DNA from: Aeoliella straminimaris
GTDB lineage: Bacteria; Planctomycetota; Planctomycetia; Pirellulales; Lacipirellulaceae
Length of the DNA: 64,000 nt
Direction: 5' to 3'
NCBI RefSeq assembly: GCF_024054565.1
Contig: NZ_JAMXLR010000036.1
Location: 1-64,000, forward strand
A model generated the notes under the pieces. It did no database searches. It was not told the DNA's origin and saw nothing but the letters and a program-made list of their open reading frames with translations. Made by a program: the position numbers and the translations under genes. Below, piece after piece: positions 18,274 to 28,011 of this stretch (the stretch's first letter is position 1; every line of letters begins with the position of its first letter).

Positions 18274-19569
18274 ATGGCGGATCTGGATCCAGCCGCAATT
18301 GAGGCACTCGTCGCCCTACACGAATTGTTGCTTGACTTGCACCAGAAGTTCTGTTTTCCGGCTATGGAGCACCTGCAGGAAGTCGAAGATCACCGCGTGA
18401 AGAGTACGCCGATACCAAGCCCCGAGGCTTGTGACGACTATCGCCGTGAAGTGGTCGACGCATGGCGTAAATGCTCCAACGCGATGATGGGCATCCAGCG
18501 CCGCATCAGGGCTGAACCGACAGCGGTGGACGTGCTACGTGGTGTAAACGACGACCTGCGCCACTTCGAAACTGAGGCATTGCCGAAGCTCCAGGAGTGG
18601 ATGTTCGAGTCATCGAGGGTAGCCCTTGGTGAGTCCATCAAGCGGTCCCACACTCGGGTTTGGCAATACCTGAAAGATTATGGAGAGGACCACCTGCGTG
18701 CCTATTGTGATGCTCACGGCGGGGTGTGGGGGCCAGAGTGGATAGATCAACAGCGGGAGCGTTTGATAAAAGCTCAAATGGTCGATAAAGCACCTGCCGA
18801 CACGATGAGCTACTCGGAGTTTTGGGCTGCGCTCTGCGAAATGGAAGGGGACGATGCAAAAAAAGTGCATCACGTACTAACCAAAACGGAGAAGCATCCC
18901 AACAGCCCGAGTGGAAATCTCAGCTTTATCGAGTGGGTGGGAAGCGAAATTCGCGATCAGGCGGAAGCTGTTGGAAACTATAGCCGCGAAAGCATCACCC
19001 ACCACCTACCCAGCATTAGGCGTGAGGAAGCTGTATACCGCTTGGTGCGACTTTCTCAGTCTTTGGGGCTACCGTCTTCGCTGGTATCCGATGTCGATGC
19101 TGCACTCCGAAGGGAGTTGACAGTTGATACCGTGCAACAGGTTCACGAACTGTTAGCGCCGGCCCTTCGGCAGCTACGCGAGGGATACGAAGAGAGGCAG
19201 CGACCGACGGCGGCTCGAGCCCCTGTAGATGCTGTGCGCACCGAAGAAATAGAGGCCCCGTCCACAACGCCAGCCGTACCTTTGACGGTAGAGCAACTCG
19301 AGATAGACACACCAAAGCTTGACACAAGGTCTGATGCCTGGATTAGGGCGACCGACCGACGAATGCGGAAAGAGGCGACTGTCGAATCCCTTAAGGCTAT
19401 GCGGAATGCTCTCACGAATGGGGCAATGAAGACAGAGGACGGACTCTTCGGGGTGGATAAGTCGGGGCGATATTGGCGAAAGGACAACGCCACTTCCACT
19501 GCTGTGTACTACTGGGCAGAAACTCTAAAAGGGCAGTCTCTTAAAACTGAAGATTCAGAAAAGGGGTAA
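18274..19569 (+). CDS. Hypothetical protein of the integrative element
   Basis: 431 aa, family not recognised. The first 300 residues are mostly helical and charged with a few Trp/Tyr (VWQYLKDYGEDHLRAYCDAHGG, SYSEFWAALCEMEGDDAKKVH). A short proline/threonine-rich linker (about 315-345) follows, then a C-terminal segment of about 80 residues (SDAWIRATDRRMRKEATVESL, then GLFGVDKSGRYWRKDN). There is no signal peptide, membrane segment or nucleotide-binding motif. The ATG at 18274 has only a weak upstream AAGTGG. It sits between the restriction operon and the excisionase-like gene, so it may be cargo (defence or regulation) of the element. No function can be assigned. Confidence 0.75.
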   Translation: MADLDPAAIEALVALHELLLDLHQKFCFPAMEHLQEVEDHRVKSTPIPSPEACDDYRREVVDAWRKCSNAMMGIQRRIRAEPTAVDVLRGVNDDLRHFETEALPKLQEWMFESSRVALGESIKRSHTRVWQYLKDYGEDHLRAYCDAHGGVWGPEWIDQQRERLIKAQMVDKAPADTMSYSEFWAALCEMEGDDAKKVHHVLTKTEKHPNSPSGNLSFIEWVGSEIRDQAEAVGNYSRESITHHLPSIRREEAVYRLVRLSQSLGLPSSLVSDVDAALRRELTVDTVQQVHELLAPALRQLREGYEERQRPTAARAPVDAVRTEEIEAPSTTPAVPLTVEQLEIDTPKLDTRSDAWIRATDRRMRKEATVESLKAMRNALTNGAMKTEDGLFGVDKSGRYWRKDNATSTAVYYWAETLKGQSLKTEDSEKG

Positions 19570-19610
19570 CTTTTCCGGTAACCTACCGGTAACTGGCTTT
19601 GGTTACCGGT
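19565..19610. promoter_or_regulatory. Cluster of CCGGTAAC repeats, candidate operator
   Basis: CCGGTAAC occurs at 19575-19582 and 19586-19593, and its inverse GTTACCGG at 19602-19609. A partial copy (GGGTAAC) overlaps the stop of the preceding gene. The cluster lies 85-130 bases before the excisionase-like gene. Phased direct and inverted repeats in this position fit an operator or an Xis/Int accessory binding site. This is inference from arrangement only. Confidence 0.45.
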
Positions 19611-19694
19611 CGACCAAGAGCACAGCGTGAATAGACTCCGGGTGTTGCGAGCAAAGTCTCGCATCTTCTACCCACTACCCCAGGAGTCAATTCT

Positions 19695-19910
19695 ATGCCA
19701 TTCCCTACCCGCAATCCTGCCGACGAGCTGGCCGACCACCTGCTTACCCCCGATGAAGCAGCCAAGGTCCTTCGCATTTCTGCCCGAAAGCTGTGGGCTT
19801 TAAAGCAGTCCGGGGAGATCGCCCACGTCCGTATCGGACGCTTGGTGCGATACCCGGCGGCCAGCGTCCGCAAGTTCATCGAGCAGGCAACGCAAGACAC
19901 GCCTTCTTAA
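19695..19910 (+). CDS. Excisionase-like helix-turn-helix protein
   Basis: 71 aa with a MerR/excisionase-type HTH: LLTPDEAAKVLRISARKLW (about 16-34), then IAHVRIGRLVRYPAASVRKFIE. The LT-x-x-EAA and the GR-x-x-RY segments are the classic hallmarks of the HTH_17/excisionase family. The ATG at 19695 has CAGGAG 9 bases upstream. It probably acts as a recombination directionality factor or element regulator together with the tyrosine recombinase encoded about 2.8 kb downstream. Confidence 0.85.
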   Translation: MPFPTRNPADELADHLLTPDEAAKVLRISARKLWALKQSGEIAHVRIGRLVRYPAASVRKFIEQATQDTPS

Positions 19911-20009
19911 GTTTGCCAGGTCACGTAGCCGGTGTTTCTGGGGCAAGGTTTGTCACTGCTCCGATCGCCCCCGAGCACTGGCTGCTCTGTTAGTTCACCC
20001 AATAGCAAA

Positions 20010-20033
20010 CGCCCGCCCCATTTGGGCCGGGCG
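20010..20033. terminator. Hairpin after the excisionase-like gene
   Basis: CGCCCG and CGGGCG pair around an inner CCC/GGG with an ATTT loop. There is no T-tract, so intrinsic termination is uncertain. It lies about 100 bases after the excisionase stop and 30 before the next gene. Confidence 0.3.
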
Positions 20034-20062
20034 CTCACCCCAAGTATTGGTTTATCACTGCT

Positions 20063-20431
20063 ATGAGTATACAAGGAAAATGTGCTTTAGCACAGCCTGA
20101 ACGGCACTCTGTTCTCGTTCTTATCCACGCTGATGGCTGGATCGAAGTCTTCGCCGAGCGGCACGTCGACGTCCGAATCGAGATGGTTCCTTACACGGGC
20201 ACTGTCTCGGGCGAGGTGCTCGCTGAAGAGTACCTCGACCTGACGCTGTCCCCGCGTTACCGCGAGCTGCACCTACCCATCAACTGCCGCGCGGCCGACA
20301 AATTTCGCGTGGTACGGCCAAGCGACCTGCTGCGCCGCGAGCACGAATTGGCCCTCTTAAATGGACTTGATGCTTTCGAGCATCACCTGGCGCCCCAAGT
20401 CGAAGGGGAGGTCACGCAGTGGACATTGTGA
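20063..20431 (+). CDS. Hypothetical protein of the integrative element
   Basis: 122 aa, family not recognised. The first half is beta-rich (SVLVLIHADGWIEVFAERHVDVRIE), the second half helical (DLLRREHELALLNGLDAFEHHL). The start ATG at 20063 has no Shine-Dalgarno site. The 3' end overlaps the DUF3987 gene by 13 bases, which points to translational coupling. It is probably a small accessory of the element's replication or regulation module. Confidence 0.65.
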   Translation: MSIQGKCALAQPERHSVLVLIHADGWIEVFAERHVDVRIEMVPYTGTVSGEVLAEEYLDLTLSPRYRELHLPINCRAADKFRVVRPSDLLRREHELALLNGLDAFEHHLAPQVEGEVTQWTL

Positions 20432-22101
20432 AGCTCTTGAAGGAAGCAGAGGCCGACGGGGTTCGACTGCGCGTCGTACAGGATGAGCTCAAGGTCGGCG
20501 TACCGGCAGGCAAGGAACACTGGTTGGACAAGCTGGCGCCTCACAAGGAGGCGATCTTACGTCACATCCAGGGTGAGCCCGCAGAGGCTGAGCTGCCGCC
20601 AGCAGAGCCCCCCGACGTCCTGCGGTACCTGCCGTTTCCGATCGACGCGCTCCCGCCGGTGGTAGGCGACTACGTGTCAGCCGCGGCTACGGCGATCGGC
20701 TGCGATCCGTCATTTGTCGCGCTGCCGCTACTTGCCTGCTTGGCACGTGCGATCGGTAACGCACGCGTGATCCGCATCAAGCGCAAGTGGACCGAATCCG
20801 CGATCATCTGGGCAGCCATCGTCGGCAAGAGCGGTACTCATAAATCACCCGCCATGAAGGCGGCCGTGACATTCCTGGAAAAGAAACAGGAGCAAGCCGT
20901 CACCAAGTATCGCGATGCCATGACACGATACGATGAAGATAAGGCACGGTATGACAAGCAGTACACCGAATGGAAACGATCGAAGAAACCGCACGAGCCC
21001 CCACCCTGGGAACCAGAGCCACCCAAGTGCCTCCGGTATCTAACGACCGACATCACCATCGAGGCGTTGGCCGTTCGGCTTTCCGAGCAATTCGATGGGC
21101 TAATCGTCATTCGGGATGAACTAGCGGGGTGGCTAAATGGTATGGGGGAGTACAAGGGCGGTAAGGGGAGTGACGCCGGTCATTGGTTGTCGATGTACTC
21201 TGCGGCCCCACTGACGGTGGACCGCAAGACTGGCCTGAAGCAGCTGATTCATGTACCACGAGCGGCTGTGAGCATCGTGGGTGGAATCCAGCCAGGTATT
21301 CTACTTTCAGCCATCGGACGTGAGCACCGTCAGGATGGGCTGTGCGCACGATTGCTACTCGCCAAGCCGGAACCGAAACCTGTCCGGTGGACTGAAGGCG
21401 AGATTGACGAAGCGACCGAATCCTCAATGGGGGCGGTGTTTGACCATCTACTCTCCCTCGAGCCGGCAGCCGATGCAGACGGTAATGACATCCCCTTTCC
21501 GATCGACCTATCGCCGGAAGCCAAGGACCGGTGGGTTCAGTTCTACAATCAGCATCGGGCCGAGATGGCCGACCTGAACGAGGACCTTGCTTCCGCCTGG
21601 GCGAAGCTTGAAGCGTACACTGCACGGTTTGCGTTGATTTTCCAGCTTTGCTTGTCGGCCACGGACTCGGGCAGTTCCAAGGTCGTGGAGGAGCGGGCCC
21701 TTCGATCGGCCATTACGCTGACCGAGTGGTTTGGTAACGAAGCCAAGCGAGTCTACGCCCTATTCCACGAGACCCTGGAAGAACAGGACGTTCGGGAATT
21801 GGAGGAATTGGTACATCGCAAGGGAGGTCGAGCCACGCCCAGGGACCTGATGCGGTCGTCGCGGAAGTGGGAGCGGGCGGACGAAGCTGAAGCGGCACTG
21901 CAGAAGCTGGTAGACGCCGGACGGGGAAGCTGGAGCCTCCAACCCCCATCTGGCAAAGGAGGTCGCCCAACTCGCGTGTTCGTCCTGAACGGTGTCACCG
22001 ACGTTGACACAACCTCGCCCAATCCCGGGGAAAGCAATGGTTCTGTCAACGTCAACGCTACCGACAACTCTGAGCAAGACGACGAATGGGGAGAGCTATG
22101 A
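20419..22101 (+). CDS. DUF3987 protein (primase/helicase-like) with N-terminal TubC_N-like domain
   Basis: 560 aa from GTG at 20419, with GGGAGG 8 bases upstream. Residues 1-50 (IVKLLKEAEADGVRLRVVQDEL) look like the small docking-type domain annotated TubC_N. From about 70 to 480 the protein follows the DUF3987 pattern: LPFPIDALPPVVGDYV, a P-loop-like GKSGTHKSPAMKAA near residue 140, a coiled coil (about 155-200), and VIRDELAGWLNGMGEY with the acidic Walker-B-like position. Such proteins are typical of plasmid and integrative-element replication modules, often combined with primases. The last 60 residues are polar and contain the second palindromic element in their coding sequence. The stop overlaps the next start (ATGA). 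Confidence 0.8.
   Translation: MDIVKLLKEAEADGVRLRVVQDELKVGVPAGKEHWLDKLAPHKEAILRHIQGEPAEAELPPAEPPDVLRYLPFPIDALPPVVGDYVSAAATAIGCDPSFVALPLLACLARAIGNARVIRIKRKWTESAIIWAAIVGKSGTHKSPAMKAAVTFLEKKQEQAVTKYRDAMTRYDEDKARYDKQYTEWKRSKKPHEPPPWEPEPPKCLRYLTTDITIEALAVRLSEQFDGLIVIRDELAGWLNGMGEYKGGKGSDAGHWLSMYSAAPLTVDRKTGLKQLIHVPRAAVSIVGGIQPGILLSAIGREHRQDGLCARLLLAKPEPKPVRWTEGEIDEATESSMGAVFDHLLSLEPAADADGNDIPFPIDLSPEAKDRWVQFYNQHRAEMADLNEDLASAWAKLEAYTARFALIFQLCLSATDSGSSKVVEERALRSAITLTEWFGNEAKRVYALFHETLEEQDVRELEELVHRKGGRATPRDLMRSSRKWERADEAEAALQKLVDAGRGSWSLQPPSGKGGRPTRVFVLNGVTDVDTTSPNPGESNGSVNVNATDNSEQDDEWGEL
22000..22058. repeat. 58-bp palindromic element, copy 2 (inside the DUF3987 gene)
   Basis: GACGTTGACACAACC at 22000-22014 and GTTCTGTCAACGTCAACGC at 22040-22058 form the same pair of arms as at 17865-17922, in opposite orientation and with a different 25-base centre. 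This copy is translated as part of the C-terminal tail of the DUF3987 protein (around VTDVDTT and GSVNVNATD). Confidence 0.65.
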
Positions 22102-22430
22102 CCGTCAGCCAGTTAATCGTCGAACTATCCCAGCGAGGCGTACGCATCGAAGCTGCCGACGACAAACTTCGCTACAACCCTCAATCGAGCCTGACGCCCG
22201 AGTTGGTGGAAGCTCTGCGGCGGCACAAGCAGACTATCCTGGCGGTACTCCAGTCGCCAGACGTCGAGCTGGCCATCGCCTGGCAATCGGCGCTCGACCA
22301 TTTGGAGACTACCGGTGAACTCCCCGGTGAACTGGTTACCGCGTGCCGACGGGCCGCCGTCCAACGTGCAGAGTCGCCGCAATATCACGCAACAAAACGG
22401 CACTCCCCGAGCAGAGACCATCCGCTGTGA
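22098..22430 (+). CDS. Small TubC_N-like protein
   Basis: 110 aa from ATG at 22098, with GGGGAGAG just upstream. The ATG overlaps the stop of the DUF3987 gene (ATGA). Residues 1-50 (SQLIVELSQRGVRIEAADDKL, then LTPELVEALRRHKQTILAVL) have the same plan as the N-terminal domain of the preceding protein. The rest (LAIAWQSALDHLETTGELP) is helical and resembles short accessory proteins found beside phage-type primases. The protein may dock with the DUF3987 protein through the shared domain, which is inference. Confidence 0.7.
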   Translation: MTVSQLIVELSQRGVRIEAADDKLRYNPQSSLTPELVEALRRHKQTILAVLQSPDVELAIAWQSALDHLETTGELPGELVTACRRAAVQRAESPQYHATKRHSPSRDHPL

Positions 22431-22605
22431 ATCAGCGCTGTGCAATGAATTGCGGCGTCAGAGGATCTAGGCAACCGCATGGTGACAAGCCGGTGTTGCA
22501 CCGAACCCGAGTCGATCCAAAAGACCCACATCGACCTGGGTGCGAGTACCTTGAGCATCAGCACTCTGGCCCGCCATGCAGCCCAATATGCGAGACCATG
22601 CGAAC

Positions 22606-22634
22606 TTGCGCGATTCAGTGCGATCTGTGATAAT
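22606..22634 (+). promoter_or_regulatory. Promoter candidate for the recombinase gene
   Basis: TTGCGC at 22606-22611 and GATAAT at 22629-22634 are separated by 17 bases, a good sigma-70-type pair. It lies 36 bases upstream of the recombinase ATG, which has GAGGTGA before it. Confidence 0.55.
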
Positions 22635-22669
22635 GTAGGAAGACTTTCAAGACCATTCGAGGTGATTTC

Positions 22670-24163
<1,494 letters not shown>

Positions 24164-24356
24164 TGGGTGAGACTCGGCATTGTAGCGGGTGGGGTTGTGG
24201 TCGGGCTAGGGGTGCCGGGGTGTTTTGGGGCCCTCTGCATGCATGACGCTCGTTGCGGGGGTTGGGTTCGCGTGGTGGGGCCCGGAGTTTGGTATGCTGA
24301 GCGTACGGCGGCTTGGGGTCGAGCTGCCGAAATTGCCCTCTTTTCCGCCGTTCCGC

Positions 24357-24986
24357 ATGCCTCGATGCCGCTACTTCGCCGTGATTCCAGCCGCCGGTCG
24401 CAGTCGCCGGATGGGGTGGCCGAAGCTGTTGGCCGAGGTTGCCGGGCGGCCGCTGATTGACTGGGTGCTGGATGCCTGGTGTGGGAGCCATGTGGACGAA
24501 GTGGTGGTTGTCGTGCGGCGAGAGCAACTAGAACTCGCCGAGCAGTGCCGTGACGAGGCCGGAGGCCGCGAGCAGTTGCGAGTGCTGGCAACCAGCGAGT
24601 CGCCCCGCACGATGCGCGACACCTTGCAGCTTGGCCTGCGTTCAATCCTGGAGCGGCACCGCCCGCAACCGAGTGACGCGTGGCTGGTGGCGCCGGCCGA
24701 CATGCCGGGACTCTCAGCCGCGGCCATCGATCGCTTGCTGACGGAATACGATCCAAGGGCGCCCCGAGTGCTGGTACCGCAGGTGAACGGCGAGCGCGGT
24801 CATCCGGTGCTGTTGCCATGGAGCCTGGTGGCGGCCTTTGACGACCTGCCACGGGAGTTTGGACTGAACACCTTCGTGCGGCAGTGCGATGCCCGGTGCA
24901 TTCCGCTCGCCGACGGAGGTCTGTTGGCCGATATCGATACGCCCCACGATTACCTACAGTGGCCACAACCGATCGCGGGCCGCTGA
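24357..24986 (+). CDS. MobA/MocA-like nucleotidyltransferase
   Basis: 209 aa from ATG at 24357. The frame is open to 24225, with another ATG at 24294, but the nucleotide-binding signature FAVIPAAGRSRRMGWPKLL fits a start at 24357. Further motifs are DEVVVVVRRE, WLVAPADMPGLSAAAI (metal-binding DMP) and GERGHPVLLPW. The fold is the GT-A nucleotidyltransferase of MobA/MocA proteins, which attach CMP or GMP to molybdopterin. It is followed after 28 bases by the two subunits of a molybdenum hydroxylase, so it most likely makes their molybdopterin cytosine dinucleotide cofactor. Confidence 0.85.
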   Translation: MPRCRYFAVIPAAGRSRRMGWPKLLAEVAGRPLIDWVLDAWCGSHVDEVVVVVRREQLELAEQCRDEAGGREQLRVLATSESPRTMRDTLQLGLRSILERHRPQPSDAWLVAPADMPGLSAAAIDRLLTEYDPRAPRVLVPQVNGERGHPVLLPWSLVAAFDDLPREFGLNTFVRQCDARCIPLADGGLLADIDTPHDYLQWPQPIAGR

Positions 24987-25014
24987 CCGCTGTTAACACG
25001 ACGAGGAGCTTCTC

Positions 25015-25476
25015 ATGCCCGATCGATTTTCGCTCGAGGTCAACGGCCAGGCGCATAGCGTCGAAACCGATGCTCAGAGGCCGCTGCTGGATGTGCTCCG
25101 CGAAGAGCTGTCGCTCACTGGCACCAAGTACGGTTGCGGGGAGGGGGCGTGCGGCGCCTGCACCGTGATCGTCGATGGTGAGGCCACGCGTTCTTGCATT
25201 ACCAGCATCGCCGAGGTCGACGGTCGCAGGGTCGAAACCATCGAGGGTCTGGCCAGCGGTGTCGAATTGCATCGAGTGCAGCAGGCCTTTATTGATCAAT
25301 CGGCCATGCAATGTGGCTACTGTGTGCCCGGCCAAATCATGAACGCGGTTGCCCTCTTGCGCACGGAGCCGCAGGCCACCGGCGAGCAAATTGTCGAAGC
25401 GATGGATGGCAACCTGTGCCGATGCTGCAACTATCGAAACCTCCGTGCCGCGGTCGAGCAGGCCGCGGGTCGCTAG
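25015..25476 (+). CDS. 2Fe-2S subunit of a molybdenum hydroxylase (CoxS/IorA type)
   Basis: 153 aa. The plant-type ferredoxin cluster is bound by the Cys set in KYGCGEGACGACTVIVDG and RSCIT. The C-terminal helical domain binds the second cluster (MQCGYCVPGQIMNAVALL and NLCRCCNYRNL). All eight cluster Cys are present. The start at 25015 follows GAGGAGCTTCTC. It passes electrons from the molybdenum centre of the next gene product, which begins 24 bases downstream. No FAD (CoxM-like) subunit is encoded nearby, so the electron acceptor is probably a cytochrome or another carrier. Confidence 0.93.
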   Translation: MPDRFSLEVNGQAHSVETDAQRPLLDVLREELSLTGTKYGCGEGACGACTVIVDGEATRSCITSIAEVDGRRVETIEGLASGVELHRVQQAFIDQSAMQCGYCVPGQIMNAVALLRTEPQATGEQIVEAMDGNLCRCCNYRNLRAAVEQAAGR

Positions 25477-25500
25477 TCGCCAAGACGAAGGACCATCGAG

Positions 25501-27624
25501 ATGAACGACGCCAATCTGGAACTCGAACGATACGAGTTGCGCGAGCCACAGCGGTACGAGTTTGCCACCGATCGCCGGGTGTTTAACGCCACGCTGGGTG
25601 CCGGCCTGATGCTGCTGCTCGCACGCGACAACTCTCACGCCCAGCCCGGCAGGCGGCAACCCCGCCGTGGTGAGCCGCTCGGCGACCGTTTGCACGTCGC
25701 CGAAGACGGCATCGTCACCGTGCTCACCAGCAAGGTGGAAGTAGGGCAGGGGTCCCGCACTCAAATTACGCAAGCAGCGGCCGAGGAACTGCGGTTGCCG
25801 ATCGAGAAGATTCAACTTGTGATGGCCGACACCGAGCAATGCCCCGACGACGGCGGCACGGCCGGCAGTCGCACCACGCCCTCGACGGTGCCACGCGTGC
25901 GAAGCGCCTGCGCTGCGGCCCGCGAGCGATTGGTGGAACTGGCTGCGGCCACGCTCGAAGTCGAACCAGGCGAAGTGCAGTACGACCGCGGAACCTTCAC
26001 CACCGCGGGCCGCACCATGTCGCTGGCTGATCTGGTACGAGAGGCCGAAGTGGCGGAGTCGCTGCAAGCGCCGCCGAATGGTGAGGCGCAAGTACGGCGC
26101 GTGTCCGAGTGGCAGGTGCTCGGCGTACCGACCAATAAAGTCGGGGCCGAGGCGATCGTCACCGGCCAGCATCGCTACCCCTCCGACTATCAACTGCCGG
26201 GCATGGAGTATGGCAAGGTGCTGCGGCCGCCGTCGTATGGAGCGAAGCTCACATCGATCGATCTCGAAGCGGGGCAGAAACTCGAGGGAGTGACTGTCGT
26301 CCGCGATGGCGACTTTGTGGGCTGCACCGCGCCCAGTTCGTGGCAGGCCGGCAAAGCGATCGAGGCACTTGTCGCCACGGCCGAGTGGGAAACGGTCGAC
26401 CATCCGTCGAGCGAGAATCTGTTCACGCATCTGAAGGAGACTGCCCGCGAAGGAGGTGGTCGCCGCGGCCGGCGAGGCGGCGGTGCAGCGGGCGATGTCG
26501 ACGCGGCGCTGGAGAGCGCGAATCAAAGCATCGACTCGTCGTTCGAAATCGCCTACATCCAGCACGCGCCGATGGAACCTCGCGCGGCGGTGGCCGAGTG
26601 GTCCGATGGCAAGCTCACCGTATGGACTGGATCGCAGCAACCTTCGCGGGTCGAAGGAGAACTCCGCGGAGCGTTTGGACTGCGAGGCGACGGGGTGCGG
26701 GTGATCGTGCCCGATACTGGTGGCGGATTCGGCGGCAAGCACACCGGCGAGGCGGCCGTCGAAGCGGCGCGGCTCGCCAAAGCGGCGGGCAAACCTGTTT
26801 CGCTACGGTGGACTCGCGAGGAGGAATTCACCTGGGCCTACTTCCGTCCCGCGGGGCTCATCGAGGTAAAAGCCGCGCTCGACGACCAGGGGCGCATCGT
26901 GGCTTGGGACTTTGCCAACTACAACTCGGGCGGATCGGCGCTCGATACGCCGTATCGGGTGCCAAACAAGCGAGAACGTGTGCTGGAGTGCGACTCGCCG
27001 CTGCGGCAAGGCTCCTACCGCGCCCTGGCATCGACGGCCAACACATTTGCTCGCGAGGTGGCGATGGACGAACTGGCGGAGCTGGCCGGCGTCGACCCCT
27101 TGGACTTCCGCCTCGCGCATCTTGAAGAAGGGCGACTGCGAAACGTGCTGGTGGCGGCCACCGAGAAGTTCGGCTGGCGGAAGCGTCGGGCCGAGGGGCG
27201 TAACATCGGTCTGGCGTGCGGTACCGAGAAGGGTTCGTACGTTGCCGCGTGCGTCGAAGCGGATGTGGTGGATGGCGAAGTTCAAAACCTGCTGGTCTGC
27301 CAGGCGTACGAGTGTGGGGCGATTCACAATCCCACGAACCTCCGGTCGCAGGTCGAAGGGGCGATTGTCATGGGCCTGGGGGCCGCACTCCGCGAAGCGA
27401 TGGAGTTCTCCGACGGCCAGATCCAGAACGCCAGTTTCTACAGCTACGAGGTTCCGCGGATGCGCGACCTGCCCGAGATGGAACTCGTGCTGGTGAATCG
27501 TCCCGACCTTCCGTCCGTCGGTGCCGGCGAAACGCCGATCATCGCCATCGCCCCCGCGCTCGCCGGGGCGGTATACGCGGCCACGGGCGGGCGCTCGCGG
27601 TCGATGCCGCTGAAGCTGGGTTAA
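25501..27624 (+). CDS. Molybdopterin-binding subunit, xanthine dehydrogenase/isoquinoline oxidoreductase family
   Basis: 707 aa. Residues 1-50 hold a twin-arginine-like signal (DRRVFNATLGAGLMLLLA, possible cleavage after SHA), unusual for cytoplasmic CoxL but usual for IorB-like enzymes. The cofactor-binding segments are present: GQGSRTQITQAAAEEL, DTGGGFGGKHTGEAAVEAARLAK, the LRQGSYRALAS region, and the C-terminal GAGETP with the likely active-site Glu. It would hydroxylate an aromatic heterocycle or oxidise an aldehyde in the periplasm together with the 2Fe-2S subunit. The substrate is unknown. The length is close to that of IorB relatives. Confidence 0.9.
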   Translation: MNDANLELERYELREPQRYEFATDRRVFNATLGAGLMLLLARDNSHAQPGRRQPRRGEPLGDRLHVAEDGIVTVLTSKVEVGQGSRTQITQAAAEELRLPIEKIQLVMADTEQCPDDGGTAGSRTTPSTVPRVRSACAAARERLVELAAATLEVEPGEVQYDRGTFTTAGRTMSLADLVREAEVAESLQAPPNGEAQVRRVSEWQVLGVPTNKVGAEAIVTGQHRYPSDYQLPGMEYGKVLRPPSYGAKLTSIDLEAGQKLEGVTVVRDGDFVGCTAPSSWQAGKAIEALVATAEWETVDHPSSENLFTHLKETAREGGGRRGRRGGGAAGDVDAALESANQSIDSSFEIAYIQHAPMEPRAAVAEWSDGKLTVWTGSQQPSRVEGELRGAFGLRGDGVRVIVPDTGGGFGGKHTGEAAVEAARLAKAAGKPVSLRWTREEEFTWAYFRPAGLIEVKAALDDQGRIVAWDFANYNSGGSALDTPYRVPNKRERVLECDSPLRQGSYRALASTANTFAREVAMDELAELAGVDPLDFRLAHLEEGRLRNVLVAATEKFGWRKRRAEGRNIGLACGTEKGSYVAACVEADVVDGEVQNLLVCQAYECGAIHNPTNLRSQVEGAIVMGLGAALREAMEFSDGQIQNASFYSYEVPRMRDLPEMELVLVNRPDLPSVGAGETPIIAIAPALAGAVYAATGGRSRSMPLKLG

Positions 27625-27661
27625 TCCAGTGGACCACCTCTCAAAGCGGGGGGCGGCTCGC

Positions 27662-27848
27662 GGGGAGTTTTGGGCCAACCCTGTTTTGGGCCAACTACTG
27701 GGGATGTAAATTCATGGGCCCAAAACTCCCCCCGTTTTGGTTCCCCCCAGGTGGTGAGACCCCTGTTTTTCTCGGCTAAAACAACGACAGGGTGCGACAA
27801 AACCCCCCACGTTGTTCTCCGCATGTTTTTGGTGTTGGCCCAAAACCT
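27662..27848. repeat. Inverted and direct GGCCCAAAAC repeats
   Basis: GGGGAGTTTTGGGCC (27662-27676) and its exact inverse GGCCCAAAACTCCCC (27717-27731) form a 15-bp stem with a 40-base loop. Further copies of the core occur as GTTTTGGGCCAAC near 27683 and TTGGCCCAAAAC near 27837. The function is unknown. It lies just after the molybdenum hydroxylase genes and could fold in their 3' transcript. Confidence 0.5.
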
Positions 27849-28011
27849 ACATAGTGGCCGTTCGCTCCGCCGAACGAGCGAGGGAACCACCACCACGCTC
27901 GCTTGCCCGCGCCGCTCTCGATTGGACTCGCTTAAACGCTGAGCCTTCACGGACGACGTGGTCGCCCGGCTACCTACTCACTTGCTCACCCCTCACCCCA
28001 CCTGCACAGAC

